In this document: positions 1 to 10,216 of the stretch, piece by piece | Layout: every line of letters starts with the position of its first letter | Numbering within the stretch: position 1 is the first letter of the stretch | Source of the DNA: Tannerellaceae bacterium | GTDB taxonomy: Bacteria > Bacteroidota > Bacteroidia > Bacteroidales > Tannerellaceae | NCBI GenBank assembly: GCA_031259845.1 | Contig: JAIRKZ010000013.1 | Span: 1-64,000, forward strand | DNA length: 64,000 nucleotides | Direction: 5' to 3' | Made by a program: the position numbers and the translations under genes | Notes under the pieces: model-generated | The model's input: the letters and a program-made list of their open reading frames with translations, nothing else | Database searches by the model: none | Told to the model about the DNA's origin: nothing

Positions 1-172
1 CCTCTAAAATTTACAAACAAAATTTTGTCCCTAAAAATGATTGGAATACTCTTTTGGAGATGATAGATATGACAAATGATTTTTATTCTCAATCTATAAT
101 ATTGAAATACAACAACTAACTTGACATGAGATGAAGTCAATAGAAAGCGTCGCCCCAATACTTACCTGCGCG

Positions 173-229
173 GGATATATGGCCAAAATCGCCGCCATTG
201 AGAACCATGCCGGCGTTTTAGCCATATCC
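173..229. repeat. imperfect inverted repeat / hairpin downstream of PUL 1
   Basis: GGATATATGGCCAAAATCGCCG (173-194) pairs with CGGCGTTTTAGCCATATCC (211-229), with a few gaps and mismatches; no T-run. Confidence 0.5.
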
Positions 230-253
230 GCCTACAGAGACGTGCTTGCATAC

Positions 254-1972
254 TTATAAAGCACTAAAACTTATATCTAATTTACGATTATTCAAAACGT
301 CTACTTCTGTCCCATTAATCTGTATACCATCCTTTAAGTTTACAGATATCTTGTAATTACCAGTCCCGGAAGGTAATAAGAATTCAGAAGTAAACAGTTC
401 GGCAGGAATAGAAACAGACCCTTTTCCGCTGTATGGATGGTAAGCATTTAAAGAAAAACTTCCTCCCCAGCCAAAGTTGTATAAAGTGGTTTCATAAACA
501 TTATTTCCTACATGGATCAATGCTAACTCATATTCTGTATTCCATACAACCGGTGAATCGGAAGAAGTTTTAGCCCAACTCCAACCGTTCAGATAAATAA
601 CATCCGGATAACCCGTCATCGGGCAAGCATAAAAAGCGCCGCTGAAAATATCGACTCGTATTATATAAGTTCCATCTACAGAAGATACTGTCCATGTAGT
701 GTTGCCAATACCATCAAACAAATCGTTATCGCCTTTAAGTTTTTTCAAATCAATAGATGATGATATCGTTTGCCCTTTTTTCAAATCTATCCTGGATTCA
801 TAAATGTAATTTGCTCCTGATTTTAGCGGAATATTTGTTCCGGCAAAATCTATATTATCCTGAATTGAAATACCATTAATTTTGACCTGATCCGGTTCAA
901 ATTCCAAGGTCTTATCACTTCCTAACAAACGGATACTTGTACATTCTTCACCCTCAAAATAGATTCTGATTTCTAAATGACCTCCTGCAGAAGTATAGAA
1001 ACTTTGTCCTGTATTGTTAGTAGTTCCTTTTACTATTTCTTTTCCATCCCATAATATATAATTGTCTTCTCCTCCTTTTTTGAACCGGAAGTTTCCGGAT
1101 GCGATCTCTCCCCACATTCCGGTCTCCGGGTTGTCTCCATCGGGTGGTATCCAGGAATAATAACGTTGTTGTCCGCTTCGGAAACCTTTCATTTTCATTT
1201 TTTCTTTTTCTGTCAAAATTTCCCCATCCTGCCAATGACCGGATATTGTACCCAGAATATAAAAACAGTCGGAAGAAGGTAAAGGCGACCATATTGCATA
1301 TTTACCTATATCCAAATCAAATGTATAAGGATTAAAAGATATCTTATAAGATGCTTCAATGTCGTGTCCTACTGGAATAAGATCTTTTCCAAGAGAAATT
1401 ATTTGTCCATCTTTTATTCCCCAGAATAGACCTGACGTCTGTGTGGATGTGGAAAAATGGCCGCGAGCATTGGCAGGGAAGGTATTCTCAACTTCGAAAG
1501 TATTACCATTTTTTGCCATTTCATAAACGGTATTGTTTTCCAGAATAAGATACAAACGATCAAGTTGCGGAACACTTACATTTGAGATTGTAAAGTCTTT
1601 TTCTTCTTGGTCTTCCCGGCTGTTTTTCAATGAGAACCTGATTTCCAGGGAACCATTCGTAGCCCCTGCTAATAAAGGAATTGTAATTTTTTCATCCACG
1701 TTGAACGTTTTTCCTAACAACATCTGTATCTTCTCTGTTAAAAGAGTTCCTAACTGATCGTATATGGAAATAGTATACATCCCTAAATTTCGTTCGTCTG
1801 TAACAGTGCCCTGAATAGTTATCTCTTCTCCGTAACAGAGGCCTCCCTGTGGTGAAACAGTCACATCTATTGTGGGTTTAGCCTTATCAATATCGCTTCC
1901 TTTATCATCACTGCATGATGCCCAAAAGAAAAGCAAAGACATCACTTCTAATATCATATATTGTAGTTTCAT
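254..1972 (-). CDS. SusE/SusF-like outer-membrane lipoprotein
   Basis: N-terminal lipobox-like region (LLFFWASCSDD), repeated SusE/F-like segments (YLILENNTVYEM..., FYILGTISGHWQDG, VIYLNGWSWAKTS), position next to susCD. Confidence 0.75.
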   Translation of the reverse strand: MKLQYMILEVMSLLFFWASCSDDKGSDIDKAKPTIDVTVSPQGGLCYGEEITIQGTVTDERNLGMYTISIYDQLGTLLTEKIQMLLGKTFNVDEKITIPLLAGATNGSLEIRFSLKNSREDQEEKDFTISNVSVPQLDRLYLILENNTVYEMAKNGNTFEVENTFPANARGHFSTSTQTSGLFWGIKDGQIISLGKDLIPVGHDIEASYKISFNPYTFDLDIGKYAIWSPLPSSDCFYILGTISGHWQDGEILTEKEKMKMKGFRSGQQRYYSWIPPDGDNPETGMWGEIASGNFRFKKGGEDNYILWDGKEIVKGTTNNTGQSFYTSAGGHLEIRIYFEGEECTSIRLLGSDKTLEFEPDQVKINGISIQDNIDFAGTNIPLKSGANYIYESRIDLKKGQTISSSIDLKKLKGDNDLFDGIGNTTWTVSSVDGTYIIRVDIFSGAFYACPMTGYPDVIYLNGWSWAKTSSDSPVVWNTEYELALIHVGNNVYETTLYNFGWGGSFSLNAYHPYSGKGSVSIPAELFTSEFLLPSGTGNYKISVNLKDGIQINGTEVDVLNNRKLDISFSAL

Positions 1973-2002
1973 TTTTTAAAAATTTTATGGATTATACATA
2001 AA

Positions 2003-3433
2003 TTATTGTTTTATAAATCGGAGATCCGACTTACTAAATGGCAGAGTTCGGTCGGATTCAATACTTATTCCCATTTTCAGATCATTATATCCGGTATACT
2101 TTTGCCAACAATCTTTATTCCCTAATCGTACTGCATACTCAGGTCTATCATACAATGCTTTTTCCGGATCCGGCAATGATAGATATAGGTTGTATTTTCC
2201 TGGCTTAATCTCTTGTGGCAAGGAAATTTCTTTCTCTATCTTTTGTAATGTACCCGGCACCCACCTTCTCGGATCCTCTCCCAAAGAAGTTTTATATATA
2301 TCCGTTTTGTCAACAGAGGCAAGAATTATTTCTGCTTTCCGGGGATTATAAGGAGACGTGTACCCTATATTTTCGATTTCCAAGTAGAGAAATAGTCCTG
2401 ATCCGGGAATATGCTTATCGGATATTTTCCCTTTTCTTAGTACAAACCGATATCCCATTTCACGAACAATATTGTCCATGCAGCCTTCTGTAATCCACTT
2501 ATCATTTACCCCCCGGTAATAATCCTGATTAAGATATGACCAACGTAATTTGCGCATCTCGGCTTGTACTTTTTTACAGTCTGCCGGATCAATACCTGAA
2601 GGAGGACAAGTCTCTCCACCCATAGGGACATATAATCCCTCTACCCCCAAAAAGTCTTTATCAGCTATTATATCTTCATACGTACCATAATCATCTGCAC
2701 TTGCTAAAAAGCAGTCATTATGATGTCCGATTCGAGCAATCGCTTGAGATGTAAATGCGTGGTTTTCTTTTAACGGTGAGTTAATTCCAGTATATTGGCG
2801 TTTATATGCCGGCGTACGTACCTGTACAAACCGATCTTCCGGTAATACCTGAAGTATTTTATCCAAAACCGTTTTTCTTGCTTGTGGCGTATTCAGCTTA
2901 TTTGAAGTATAATACCATTCTCCCCATGCGCCTATCATACCTGCTTGCATAAGAGCAATAATATCTTTATGCTTTTCAAGCAAAGGAGCCAATTGTTCCA
3001 AATGCAATTCAATGGTTGATAACGGAGCATCCGGATCATTCTCGTTTTTTGAATAGGCAAATCGTAGAAGTAATTTAACACCTGCATTTCGTATCATGTT
3101 AAAATCTGCTTCTAATTTGTCAATTAATTCTTGTGGTAATGCTTCATAACGAAAGTCGTTCAGATAATATACCCGAAGAACAAGCGAGATATTTGTGTCA
3201 AGAAGACCTTTCAAGTCCGATTCGCTGAGTAATCCTGCGGGTTGACTTAAATGTCGGTAGAATCCACGTTCAGGATTTGGAAACAGATCAAAGGAAATGC
3301 TATAATTGATCTCTTGCATTCCAATTTGATCCATATCTTTCTCTTTATTACTACTACAAGAAAGATAACTGATCAAAAGAACACCCATACATAAAAGGGT
3401 TCCTGTTAATTTATTTATTTTCTTACATTCCAT
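2003..3433 (-). CDS. DUF4874/DUF4832 domain lipoprotein
   Basis: NPERGFYRH motif, TIM-barrel-like segment AGMIGAWGEWYYTSN, lipobox YLSCSS. Confidence 0.75.
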   Translation of the reverse strand: MECKKINKLTGTLLCMGVLLISYLSCSSNKEKDMDQIGMQEINYSISFDLFPNPERGFYRHLSQPAGLLSESDLKGLLDTNISLVLRVYYLNDFRYEALPQELIDKLEADFNMIRNAGVKLLLRFAYSKNENDPDAPLSTIELHLEQLAPLLEKHKDIIALMQAGMIGAWGEWYYTSNKLNTPQARKTVLDKILQVLPEDRFVQVRTPAYKRQYTGINSPLKENHAFTSQAIARIGHHNDCFLASADDYGTYEDIIADKDFLGVEGLYVPMGGETCPPSGIDPADCKKVQAEMRKLRWSYLNQDYYRGVNDKWITEGCMDNIVREMGYRFVLRKGKISDKHIPGSGLFLYLEIENIGYTSPYNPRKAEIILASVDKTDIYKTSLGEDPRRWVPGTLQKIEKEISLPQEIKPGKYNLYLSLPDPEKALYDRPEYAVRLGNKDCWQKYTGYNDLKMGISIESDRTLPFSKSDLRFIKQ

Positions 3434-4967
3434 AACCAGGATTCTGTTTTACTTCTCCTTTTCCGTCGTTGATAACAGATAACGGTAAGGGGAATAATTC
3501 TTTATATTTATTAGCATAAGGTGTTTGCGATACTTCAATAGCTCTTTCTATGAATTTATCATGTCGAATAAGGTCTGCACGATATTGTCCATTTTCACAC
3601 CAAAATTCATGGCTCCTTTCTGTTAATAACCGATCAACAAATTTCTCTTGGGAATCGACTTCACTAAATGGCAAATCATTTAAACCTGCCCGGTTTCTTA
3701 CCTGATTCACATAGCGGAGAGCCTCTTCCATACTACCCCGGTCTGCTCCCGGTTTCATCACTAATGCTTCTGCCAGAGATAAAAGAACATCTGCGTATCT
3801 GTATATTATAATATCTATAGCCGAAGCGCCTCCAGAGGCAGAAACTTCAGGATCATATCCAAATTTCATAGGAATAGGTCCAAGTCCTAATGGGGAACTC
3901 GGAGTGTCTCGTGTAACGGTTTCACCTGACACATCTGTATACTCGGAAAGCAGATAAGTTCTCCGTACATCACCTGATTCAAATGTATCATAAAACCACC
4001 AGGTACTGCTGATTGCTCCCCAGCCTGGATTCATTCCATTTTGTTCGAAGTTGGTCGGGAGCGCCATCAAATGCCATTGATTCACACTTGGTCCTTCATA
4101 CGAACAAGGGATAGCCCAAATAATTTCTTTGTTCCCGGAACCTTGTCCTCCTAATTCAAACATTCGAGCATAATTATCCATCAACTGATAACCATATTTA
4201 GCGTCCATTAATTCACGGGCAAGTTCTTCTACTTTGTTATACAGGGCTTTATCTTTTACCGTTTCGTGGAGATAAAGACGAATAAGCAGCATTTTGGCTA
4301 ATCCTTTACTGAATTTGCCATATTCGGCTGCATTCGGCATGGGTAAATGTTCTTCGGCATATAGAAGGTCTTCTTCTATAAATTGTACCATTTCTTCATG
4401 AGAAAGACGAGGCAATGGTTCTTCATTTAAAGGATTGGATAATACTTCCAAAGGAGCGATAACTAATGGCCCGTACATATCAAAAAGAATGTAAGAAAGC
4501 ATAGCTCTGGCACACCGGACTTCCGCGCCATATTGTTGCTTTAATTTATCGGGAACATTACTCCTTTCTATCTGATCCAATGTTAATGTAGAACGGCTGA
4601 TTTTATTTGCATACCCCTGAGGGTCTTCTCTTTTATAATAAAACCAGGTTACATCGGTGGTTTCCGGGAAGAAATTTAATTCTGAACAGATGAGTGCCGG
4701 GCCCCATGTATGTGTCAGGATTTCTGTTGTAGCATCTAAAATAAACATAACACCTCTTTCTGATGGCGTATATATTCCATCCCACCAGTTGCCTCTCAAT
4801 GGATAATAACAAGAGAGTACCAGCGCTTGTAAATCTTCTTCTGTTTGCGGGAAATTGGAAGGATTTATTTCTGAATAATCTATGGGATCAAGATCAACAC
4901 AACTCATGTATAAACCGCATCCCACAAATAATCCGACAATGTATGTTTTGAAATTTTTCATAATCAT
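3423..4967 (-). CDS. RagB/SusD family nutrient-binding outer-membrane lipoprotein
   Basis: SusD N-terminus, RYADVLLSLAEAL motif, C-terminal QNPGYGM. Confidence 0.92.
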   Translation of the reverse strand: MIMKNFKTYIVGLFVGCGLYMSCVDLDPIDYSEINPSNFPQTEEDLQALVLSCYYPLRGNWWDGIYTPSERGVMFILDATTEILTHTWGPALICSELNFFPETTDVTWFYYKREDPQGYANKISRSTLTLDQIERSNVPDKLKQQYGAEVRCARAMLSYILFDMYGPLVIAPLEVLSNPLNEEPLPRLSHEEMVQFIEEDLLYAEEHLPMPNAAEYGKFSKGLAKMLLIRLYLHETVKDKALYNKVEELARELMDAKYGYQLMDNYARMFELGGQGSGNKEIIWAIPCSYEGPSVNQWHLMALPTNFEQNGMNPGWGAISSTWWFYDTFESGDVRRTYLLSEYTDVSGETVTRDTPSSPLGLGPIPMKFGYDPEVSASGGASAIDIIIYRYADVLLSLAEALVMKPGADRGSMEEALRYVNQVRNRAGLNDLPFSEVDSQEKFVDRLLTERSHEFWCENGQYRADLIRHDKFIERAIEVSQTPYANKYKELFPLPLSVINDGKGEVKQNPGYGM

Positions 4968-4983
4968 ATTTATTGTTTATTGT

Positions 4984-7900
4984 TTAAAATGAGATATCTA
5001 ATCCAAAGCTGAAAGTACGCGCATTAGGATATGCTGCTGTATAATAATCGGTTTCAGGATCCAGTCCTCCATAGGGAGTAATTACGAAGAGATTGTTGGT
5101 GCTTGCGAATATCCTTAATTTAGAGATAACTTTCGTTTTATTCAAGAGATTACCGGGTAAGGTATATCCTAATGTTATATTTTGCATCCGTATAAACCAT
5201 GCTTTTTCATAAAAAAAGTCCCCGGAGGTATAATTTGTGTTCCAACCTGTAAATGAACTCGGGTGAGTAGTGGAGGGATTGTCCCATGTCCAACGGTCTT
5301 TAACAGAGCGTAGAGCATTGTAGCCATAGCGGGCAATACCATCCCCCGATACACCATAAGCACTTTTGGTCGGATCTGCCATCATACGATCAAACATTCC
5401 ATTGAATGAAAAGCTGAAATCAAAATCTTTATATTTTAATTGATTGGTCATACCTGCCATCCACCCCGGATCGGCTGTTCCTAATAATTCCGTATCTGCA
5501 TCATCAATAATGCCATCCGGCTTTCCGGTTAATAGAAAACGACCATTTTCATCAACCGCAGGATCACCATTATCGTCTCTGGTATAACCGTTAATATCTT
5601 TAATAACAATACTCCCTGGCATTGACAATGGTTGGGATTCAGGAGTTTCATCTCCTATTTGCATGATATGACTTGCCCGGCGGCTATATATAGGTCTTAA
5701 TGGAGCATTATATTTCTCGTATACGGAAGGTTTCCAGTCTGGAGCTCTTTCTTTCCACTTGTCCTTATAGGTTGTAAAAGTAATGTTGGTATGCCAGGAA
5801 AAATCAAGCGTTGAAATATTATTTGTATTTAATGTTACTTCAAATCCTGTACTTTGAGTTTTACCGATATTAGCAACTACGCTCGAAATTTCATGATACG
5901 TATTTAAAGGCTTTGTAGCAAGCAGATCGGAAATCACCTTATGATAAAATTCCGCTGTAAAGAATATCCGGTTATTCAATACACTTACATCTAATCCCAA
6001 ATTATATTCTGTTGTCGTTTCCCATTTTAAATCAGGGTTCTCTAAACGCCCCATAAAGACTCCTATTTGCTTGGATTTATCTTCTCTGTTGTATGCTTCG
6101 CCGGCATAATAAGTAGCAAATGCATTTCCGCCTATATTGGAGTTTCCGGTTTGTCCCCAGCTAGCCCTTATTTTAAACATACTTAGCCAATTGGTTGCCG
6201 ATTGCATGAATTCTTCCTCACTAAGGGTCCAAGCTGCGGCGACAGAAGGGAAATAACCCCATTTATTATTTTTTGCAAAAATACTAGCGCCATCTGCTCT
6301 GAACGTTGCTGTCAGATGATAACGATTTTTTAAAATATAGTTGCCTCGAAGAAAATAAGATAACATTTTATTTTCAGAAGAACCCGATCCTACGATTTTA
6401 CTGCCGGCACCAGCTCCCAGATTATTATAAATAAAACCATCCGTCAGAAAGTTGTTATTACCGGAAGATACATTGTCGCTATTGAATTGTTCATAAGAAG
6501 CACCCAATAATAAATTGACATGATGGATATCCTTGAACGTTTTCATATAATTGGCCGTTGCATCTAACAGGTATTGGTTATTATCATTAGAAACAATTTT
6601 CGCAATTCCTTGCCGGTTAAAACCGTTTAATGTCGTTTTTGGCTGATAAAGCTTTCGATCCATGGTAGCTCTATCAATACCTGCATTCACTCGAAGCCTT
6701 AATCCGTCAACAGGCGTAACTTCTATAAAAACATTCCCTAAAACGCGATCCGTATATCCATGGTCTATATTGTTCAACAATGAAAAAGGATTGGGTTGAG
6801 CCCCTAATAAAGGATTCACCGGATATGTATTCGTTTCCGTATCATACGCTTGGACATGTGGTCCCATTTGTACGGCAGAACGGATAATACCGGAGTTTTC
6901 CCAAGGCTGATCCCCTAACTGGGTATTCTCATTATTAAGCCTGCTAAGAGTCAGGTTTAATCCGACTTTAAAGATATCCCATACTTTTTGGTCAAAATTA
7001 CTACGCAACGTGTAACGTTTAAATCCGGAATTACGAACAATACCGTCTTGGTTATAATGGTTAAATGAAACACGATAATTTGTCTCTTTACTACCTCCTT
7101 CAACCGTCAGATTATGTTCCTGTACTTTGCCGTCACGAGTGATCAAACCCAGCCAGTCGGTACCTTCTCCTGCTTCTGCAATTTCAGTGTCAGTATAAGG
7201 AAGCGTATATCCCAAACCATTTACGGGGGATTTAATAGCTTCTTCCAATGTCTTGCTACCCCAAGGATATACTCTGTTATCAAATATCCACTGTTCCCAA
7301 GACGACTTGTTTTTTTCAGTCATCCATTCATTTAGAGACAGCAAATCATATGTATCTGCATATTTCTGATAAGAGAAATTTGTAGAATAACTTATTTTTG
7401 CCTTTCCTTCTTTCCCTCGTTTTGTAGTGATGAGTACAACTCCATTCGCAGCCCTTGCTCCGTATATGGCAGTTGTACTTGCATCTTTTAATACTTCTAT
7501 TGATTCGATATCATTCGGATTCAAGAAATTTAATATACCCTGGGTACCCGCATCCATTTTACCATCTCCACTTCCCGGTTGATCCAACACGGCAATGGGA
7601 AATCCGTCAACTACATATAATGGATCATTGCCGGCGTTGATAGAACCGGCGCCTCGGATAAGAATATCCAGTCCGCCACCAGGCTGGGCGCTATTTTGCC
7701 GTACATACATACCGGCGGCTTTTCCAGCAAGAGCATGACCCACCGAAGACACTCCCGTCAGATTTATATCACTGGATTTAACTGTCGAAATGGCTCCTGT
7801 TAAATCTCTTTTTCGCATCACTCCGTAACCTATCACTACCACTTCTTCCAGTGTTTGAGTATCTTCGACCAGTGTAATTTGCAGCGTCGTCCGGTTTCCC

Positions 7901-8406
7901 ACATTAAGTTCCTGTGTGATATATCCGATATAGGAGACTTGCAGCACGGCATCCTCTGTCACCGTTAATGCGAAACTTCCGTCCGCATCGGCCACAGTTC
8001 CGTTCGTCGTGCCTTTTTCCCTGATATTCGCGCCGATGATGGGTTCTCCAGCCAAGTCTACCACCGTGCCGGTGATACGTTTGGTCGTTCGGTTCGAATT
8101 TGTTGCCGGCCGTACTTTGAGAAGGATTTGCCTGTTTGCGATTTCAAAGGTCAGTCCTTTACCGGTCAGAACTTTCTGCAATAAGGCGTAGATCGTTTCC
8201 TGCCGAACTTGCACGGAAATGCGTTGCGACTGGTCAATACTGTTGTCGAGCATGAAGGTATAGTCTGTTTTCTGCTCGACGGCGTCGATAAACTCTTTCA
8301 ATGTCGCGTCACGGAGCGACAGGTCTATCTTAGGTGTTTGGGCAAAAAGTTGATTTACGGCAAACAAAACTATAAAAAGAATGAAATTTAATTTTTTCTT
8401 GTACAT
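4984..8406 (-). CDS. SusC/RagA family TonB-dependent transporter with N-terminal STN domain
   Basis: STN segment, carboxypeptidase-like GTVVDLAGEPIIGANI, TonB box/plug VVVIGYGVMRKRDLTGAI, IRGAGSINAGNDPLYVVDG. Confidence 0.97.
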   Translation of the reverse strand: MYKKKLNFILFIVLFAVNQLFAQTPKIDLSLRDATLKEFIDAVEQKTDYTFMLDNSIDQSQRISVQVRQETIYALLQKVLTGKGLTFEIANRQILLKVRPATNSNRTTKRITGTVVDLAGEPIIGANIREKGTTNGTVADADGSFALTVTEDAVLQVSYIGYITQELNVGNRTTLQITLVEDTQTLEEVVVIGYGVMRKRDLTGAISTVKSSDINLTGVSSVGHALAGKAAGMYVRQNSAQPGGGLDILIRGAGSINAGNDPLYVVDGFPIAVLDQPGSGDGKMDAGTQGILNFLNPNDIESIEVLKDASTTAIYGARAANGVVLITTKRGKEGKAKISYSTNFSYQKYADTYDLLSLNEWMTEKNKSSWEQWIFDNRVYPWGSKTLEEAIKSPVNGLGYTLPYTDTEIAEAGEGTDWLGLITRDGKVQEHNLTVEGGSKETNYRVSFNHYNQDGIVRNSGFKRYTLRSNFDQKVWDIFKVGLNLTLSRLNNENTQLGDQPWENSGIIRSAVQMGPHVQAYDTETNTYPVNPLLGAQPNPFSLLNNIDHGYTDRVLGNVFIEVTPVDGLRLRVNAGIDRATMDRKLYQPKTTLNGFNRQGIAKIVSNDNNQYLLDATANYMKTFKDIHHVNLLLGASYEQFNSDNVSSGNNNFLTDGFIYNNLGAGAGSKIVGSGSSENKMLSYFLRGNYILKNRYHLTATFRADGASIFAKNNKWGYFPSVAAAWTLSEEEFMQSATNWLSMFKIRASWGQTGNSNIGGNAFATYYAGEAYNREDKSKQIGVFMGRLENPDLKWETTTEYNLGLDVSVLNNRIFFTAEFYHKVISDLLATKPLNTYHEISSVVANIGKTQSTGFEVTLNTNNISTLDFSWHTNITFTTYKDKWKERAPDWKPSVYEKYNAPLRPIYSRRASHIMQIGDETPESQPLSMPGSIVIKDINGYTRDDNGDPAVDENGRFLLTGKPDGIIDDADTELLGTADPGWMAGMTNQLKYKDFDFSFSFNGMFDRMMADPTKSAYGVSGDGIARYGYNALRSVKDRWTWDNPSTTHPSSFTGWNTNYTSGDFFYEKAWFIRMQNITLGYTLPGNLLNKTKVISKLRIFASTNNLFVITPYGGLDPETDYYTAAYPNARTFSFGLDISF

Positions 8407-8622
8407 AAATCATGTGTTTTTAAGTGCGAAATAATGAATAATGATATTAGATTAAAAAATTACCGTTACCTTTACCCCGTCAAATAACATACGGAAAGAC
8501 GCGGCAAAAAGACGCGAACAAAAGAACTCATACGTGTTTATTGACAATTCGAAGGCATGGAGAATGGCAGTTCTTTGTGCCTTTGCTTCGTTATACGGGC
8601 AAATAACGGACAGGGATGCGTT

Positions 8623-9522
8623 TTACTTATACTTGACAGTCACCTCCTCTCCGTTTATTTTGTATTCGATGGGCGTCAGCTTGTTGATTAAACCGAGCAG
8701 CTCAGTCAATGTTTCCGTCTTCACGGTCAGCCGGTAGGTCCGTTCCGGCGGCGCGTTCACGACGTTAATATGCACTCCGTACCATCGTTCCAGTTTTTTC
8801 ACCATGAAGGCGACGGGTACGTTTTCAAATTTCAGCTTGTTAAATCGCCAAACGGCTTCGAGTTCGGCGTCGCAATCGGCAATGTGGCATCTTCCGGTTC
8901 CGTCTTTCTTCACAACGCCCGACTGATTGGGGCGGAGAGTTGCCAGAACATGGCGATCGGCAGCGGCAAGGAGCTGAACGCGTCCGTTAATGAGCGCTAC
9001 GTTCACTTCGTCTTCGTCATGATAGGCTCTGACGTTGAACACCGTCCCGAGCGCTTTTACATGGATGGTTCCCGCATGTACCGTGAAAGGCCGTTCCGGG
9101 TTGCTCCGCACGTCGAAATAGCCTTCGCCTTCGAGTTCCACCATGCGCGTCTTGCTGTTATACAGACGGCTATAGGAGAGGCGCGAGCCTGCGTTGAGGC
9201 ATACAACGGTGCTGTCGGGCAGAATGACCTGCGTCTTGGACCCCGGTGGCGCTATGACGATATTTCTTTGCATGTCTGCATGATCGGACGAATCCGTAAT
9301 ATGGCCGAGCCACAGTGCGGCGGAAGCGCCGAGGAAAAGGGCGACGGATGCGGCTATACCCGTTGCGCGGTACAGCACAGCACGCGAGTATCGGCGTGGC
9401 ACGCGGCTTGTTGCCCATATCGTGGCCTGTATTCTGTTCCAAATGATCTCTTTGTCGGGTATGAGAATTTTTGTCTTCTCCATTATTACTCTATTTTTCA
9501 ACATAGACACTTCACGGGGCAA
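8623..9522 (-). CDS. FecR family anti-sigma factor
   Basis: GSKTQVILPDSTVVCLNAGSRLSY and EGEGYFDV motifs; next to ECF sigma. Confidence 0.93.
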   Translation of the reverse strand: MPREVSMLKNRVIMEKTKILIPDKEIIWNRIQATIWATSRVPRRYSRAVLYRATGIAASVALFLGASAALWLGHITDSSDHADMQRNIVIAPPGSKTQVILPDSTVVCLNAGSRLSYSRLYNSKTRMVELEGEGYFDVRSNPERPFTVHAGTIHVKALGTVFNVRAYHDEDEVNVALINGRVQLLAAADRHVLATLRPNQSGVVKKDGTGRCHIADCDAELEAVWRFNKLKFENVPVAFMVKKLERWYGVHINVVNAPPERTYRLTVKTETLTELLGLINKLTPIEYKINGEEVTVKYK

Positions 9523-9547
9523 AAACCCCTAAACGAAGACGATTTTT

Positions 9548-10078
9548 TTACAACTGGTCGGCGTGTTTGATGATATATTCGCGTATTTTGCGGAATGCGA
9601 TGGCCATTTGATTTTCAACCGTTTTAACAGAGATATCCTGTTTTAAAGCGATTTCCCTGTACAAAAGACGCACGTCTTTGTGCAGGATAAAAATTGCCCT
9701 GCATTTGTCGGGCAAAGTTTCAACGGCAGCCGCCAGCAGGCGGTAGAAACGGTTGCGATCAATGCAGTCGGTTGCTTTCCGCAGTTCCTCTTCCGTCTTC
9801 GTCCAGTCTTCGAGAATGCGCATACGGTTGCCGGCATCGCGCAGATAATTCAACATGCGGTTGCGGGCGCTGTTGTAAAGATAAGTCTTTACATACGTGA
9901 TTTCGCACGAACGGCGCTCTTCCCACAAAGCGACAAAAACATCCTGCACAACATCTTCAATAGCCTGAATATCCTGTGAATAACCATTTAAGAAACGGCA
10001 AACCGGTTCAAAAAAATCATCGTATATCTGCTTGAAAGTGTTTTCATCAAGTATCATGGTAAAAGCGTTAACCTGCAT
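9548..10078 (-). CDS. ECF RNA polymerase sigma-70 factor
   Basis: sigma region 2 ([15 protein letters not shown]) and region 4 ([13 protein letters not shown]...SVKTVENQM). Confidence 0.95.
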   Translation of the reverse strand: MQVNAFTMILDENTFKQIYDDFFEPVCRFLNGYSQDIQAIEDVVQDVFVALWEERRSCEITYVKTYLYNSARNRMLNYLRDAGNRMRILEDWTKTEEELRKATDCIDRNRFYRLLAAAVETLPDKCRAIFILHKDVRLLYREIALKQDISVKTVENQMAIAFRKIREYIIKHADQL

Positions 10079-10216
10079 TTATTATACTGCAAATATAAAT
10101 GTTTTTTTGAAAAAATAAGAAGAGACTTATTTTGTACGATAATTGATTCCCGAATAATCGTTATTTTTGCATCGAATGTATTTGAAAAAACAATAAACTG
10201 TTTCAAACCTTTTATT

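Noticed and set aside
8770-9570. 266-aa plus-strand ORF opposite fecR
   Set aside because: Shadow of the FecR CDS on the other strand in a GC-rich stretch; no recognisable family, FecR motifs are unequivocal
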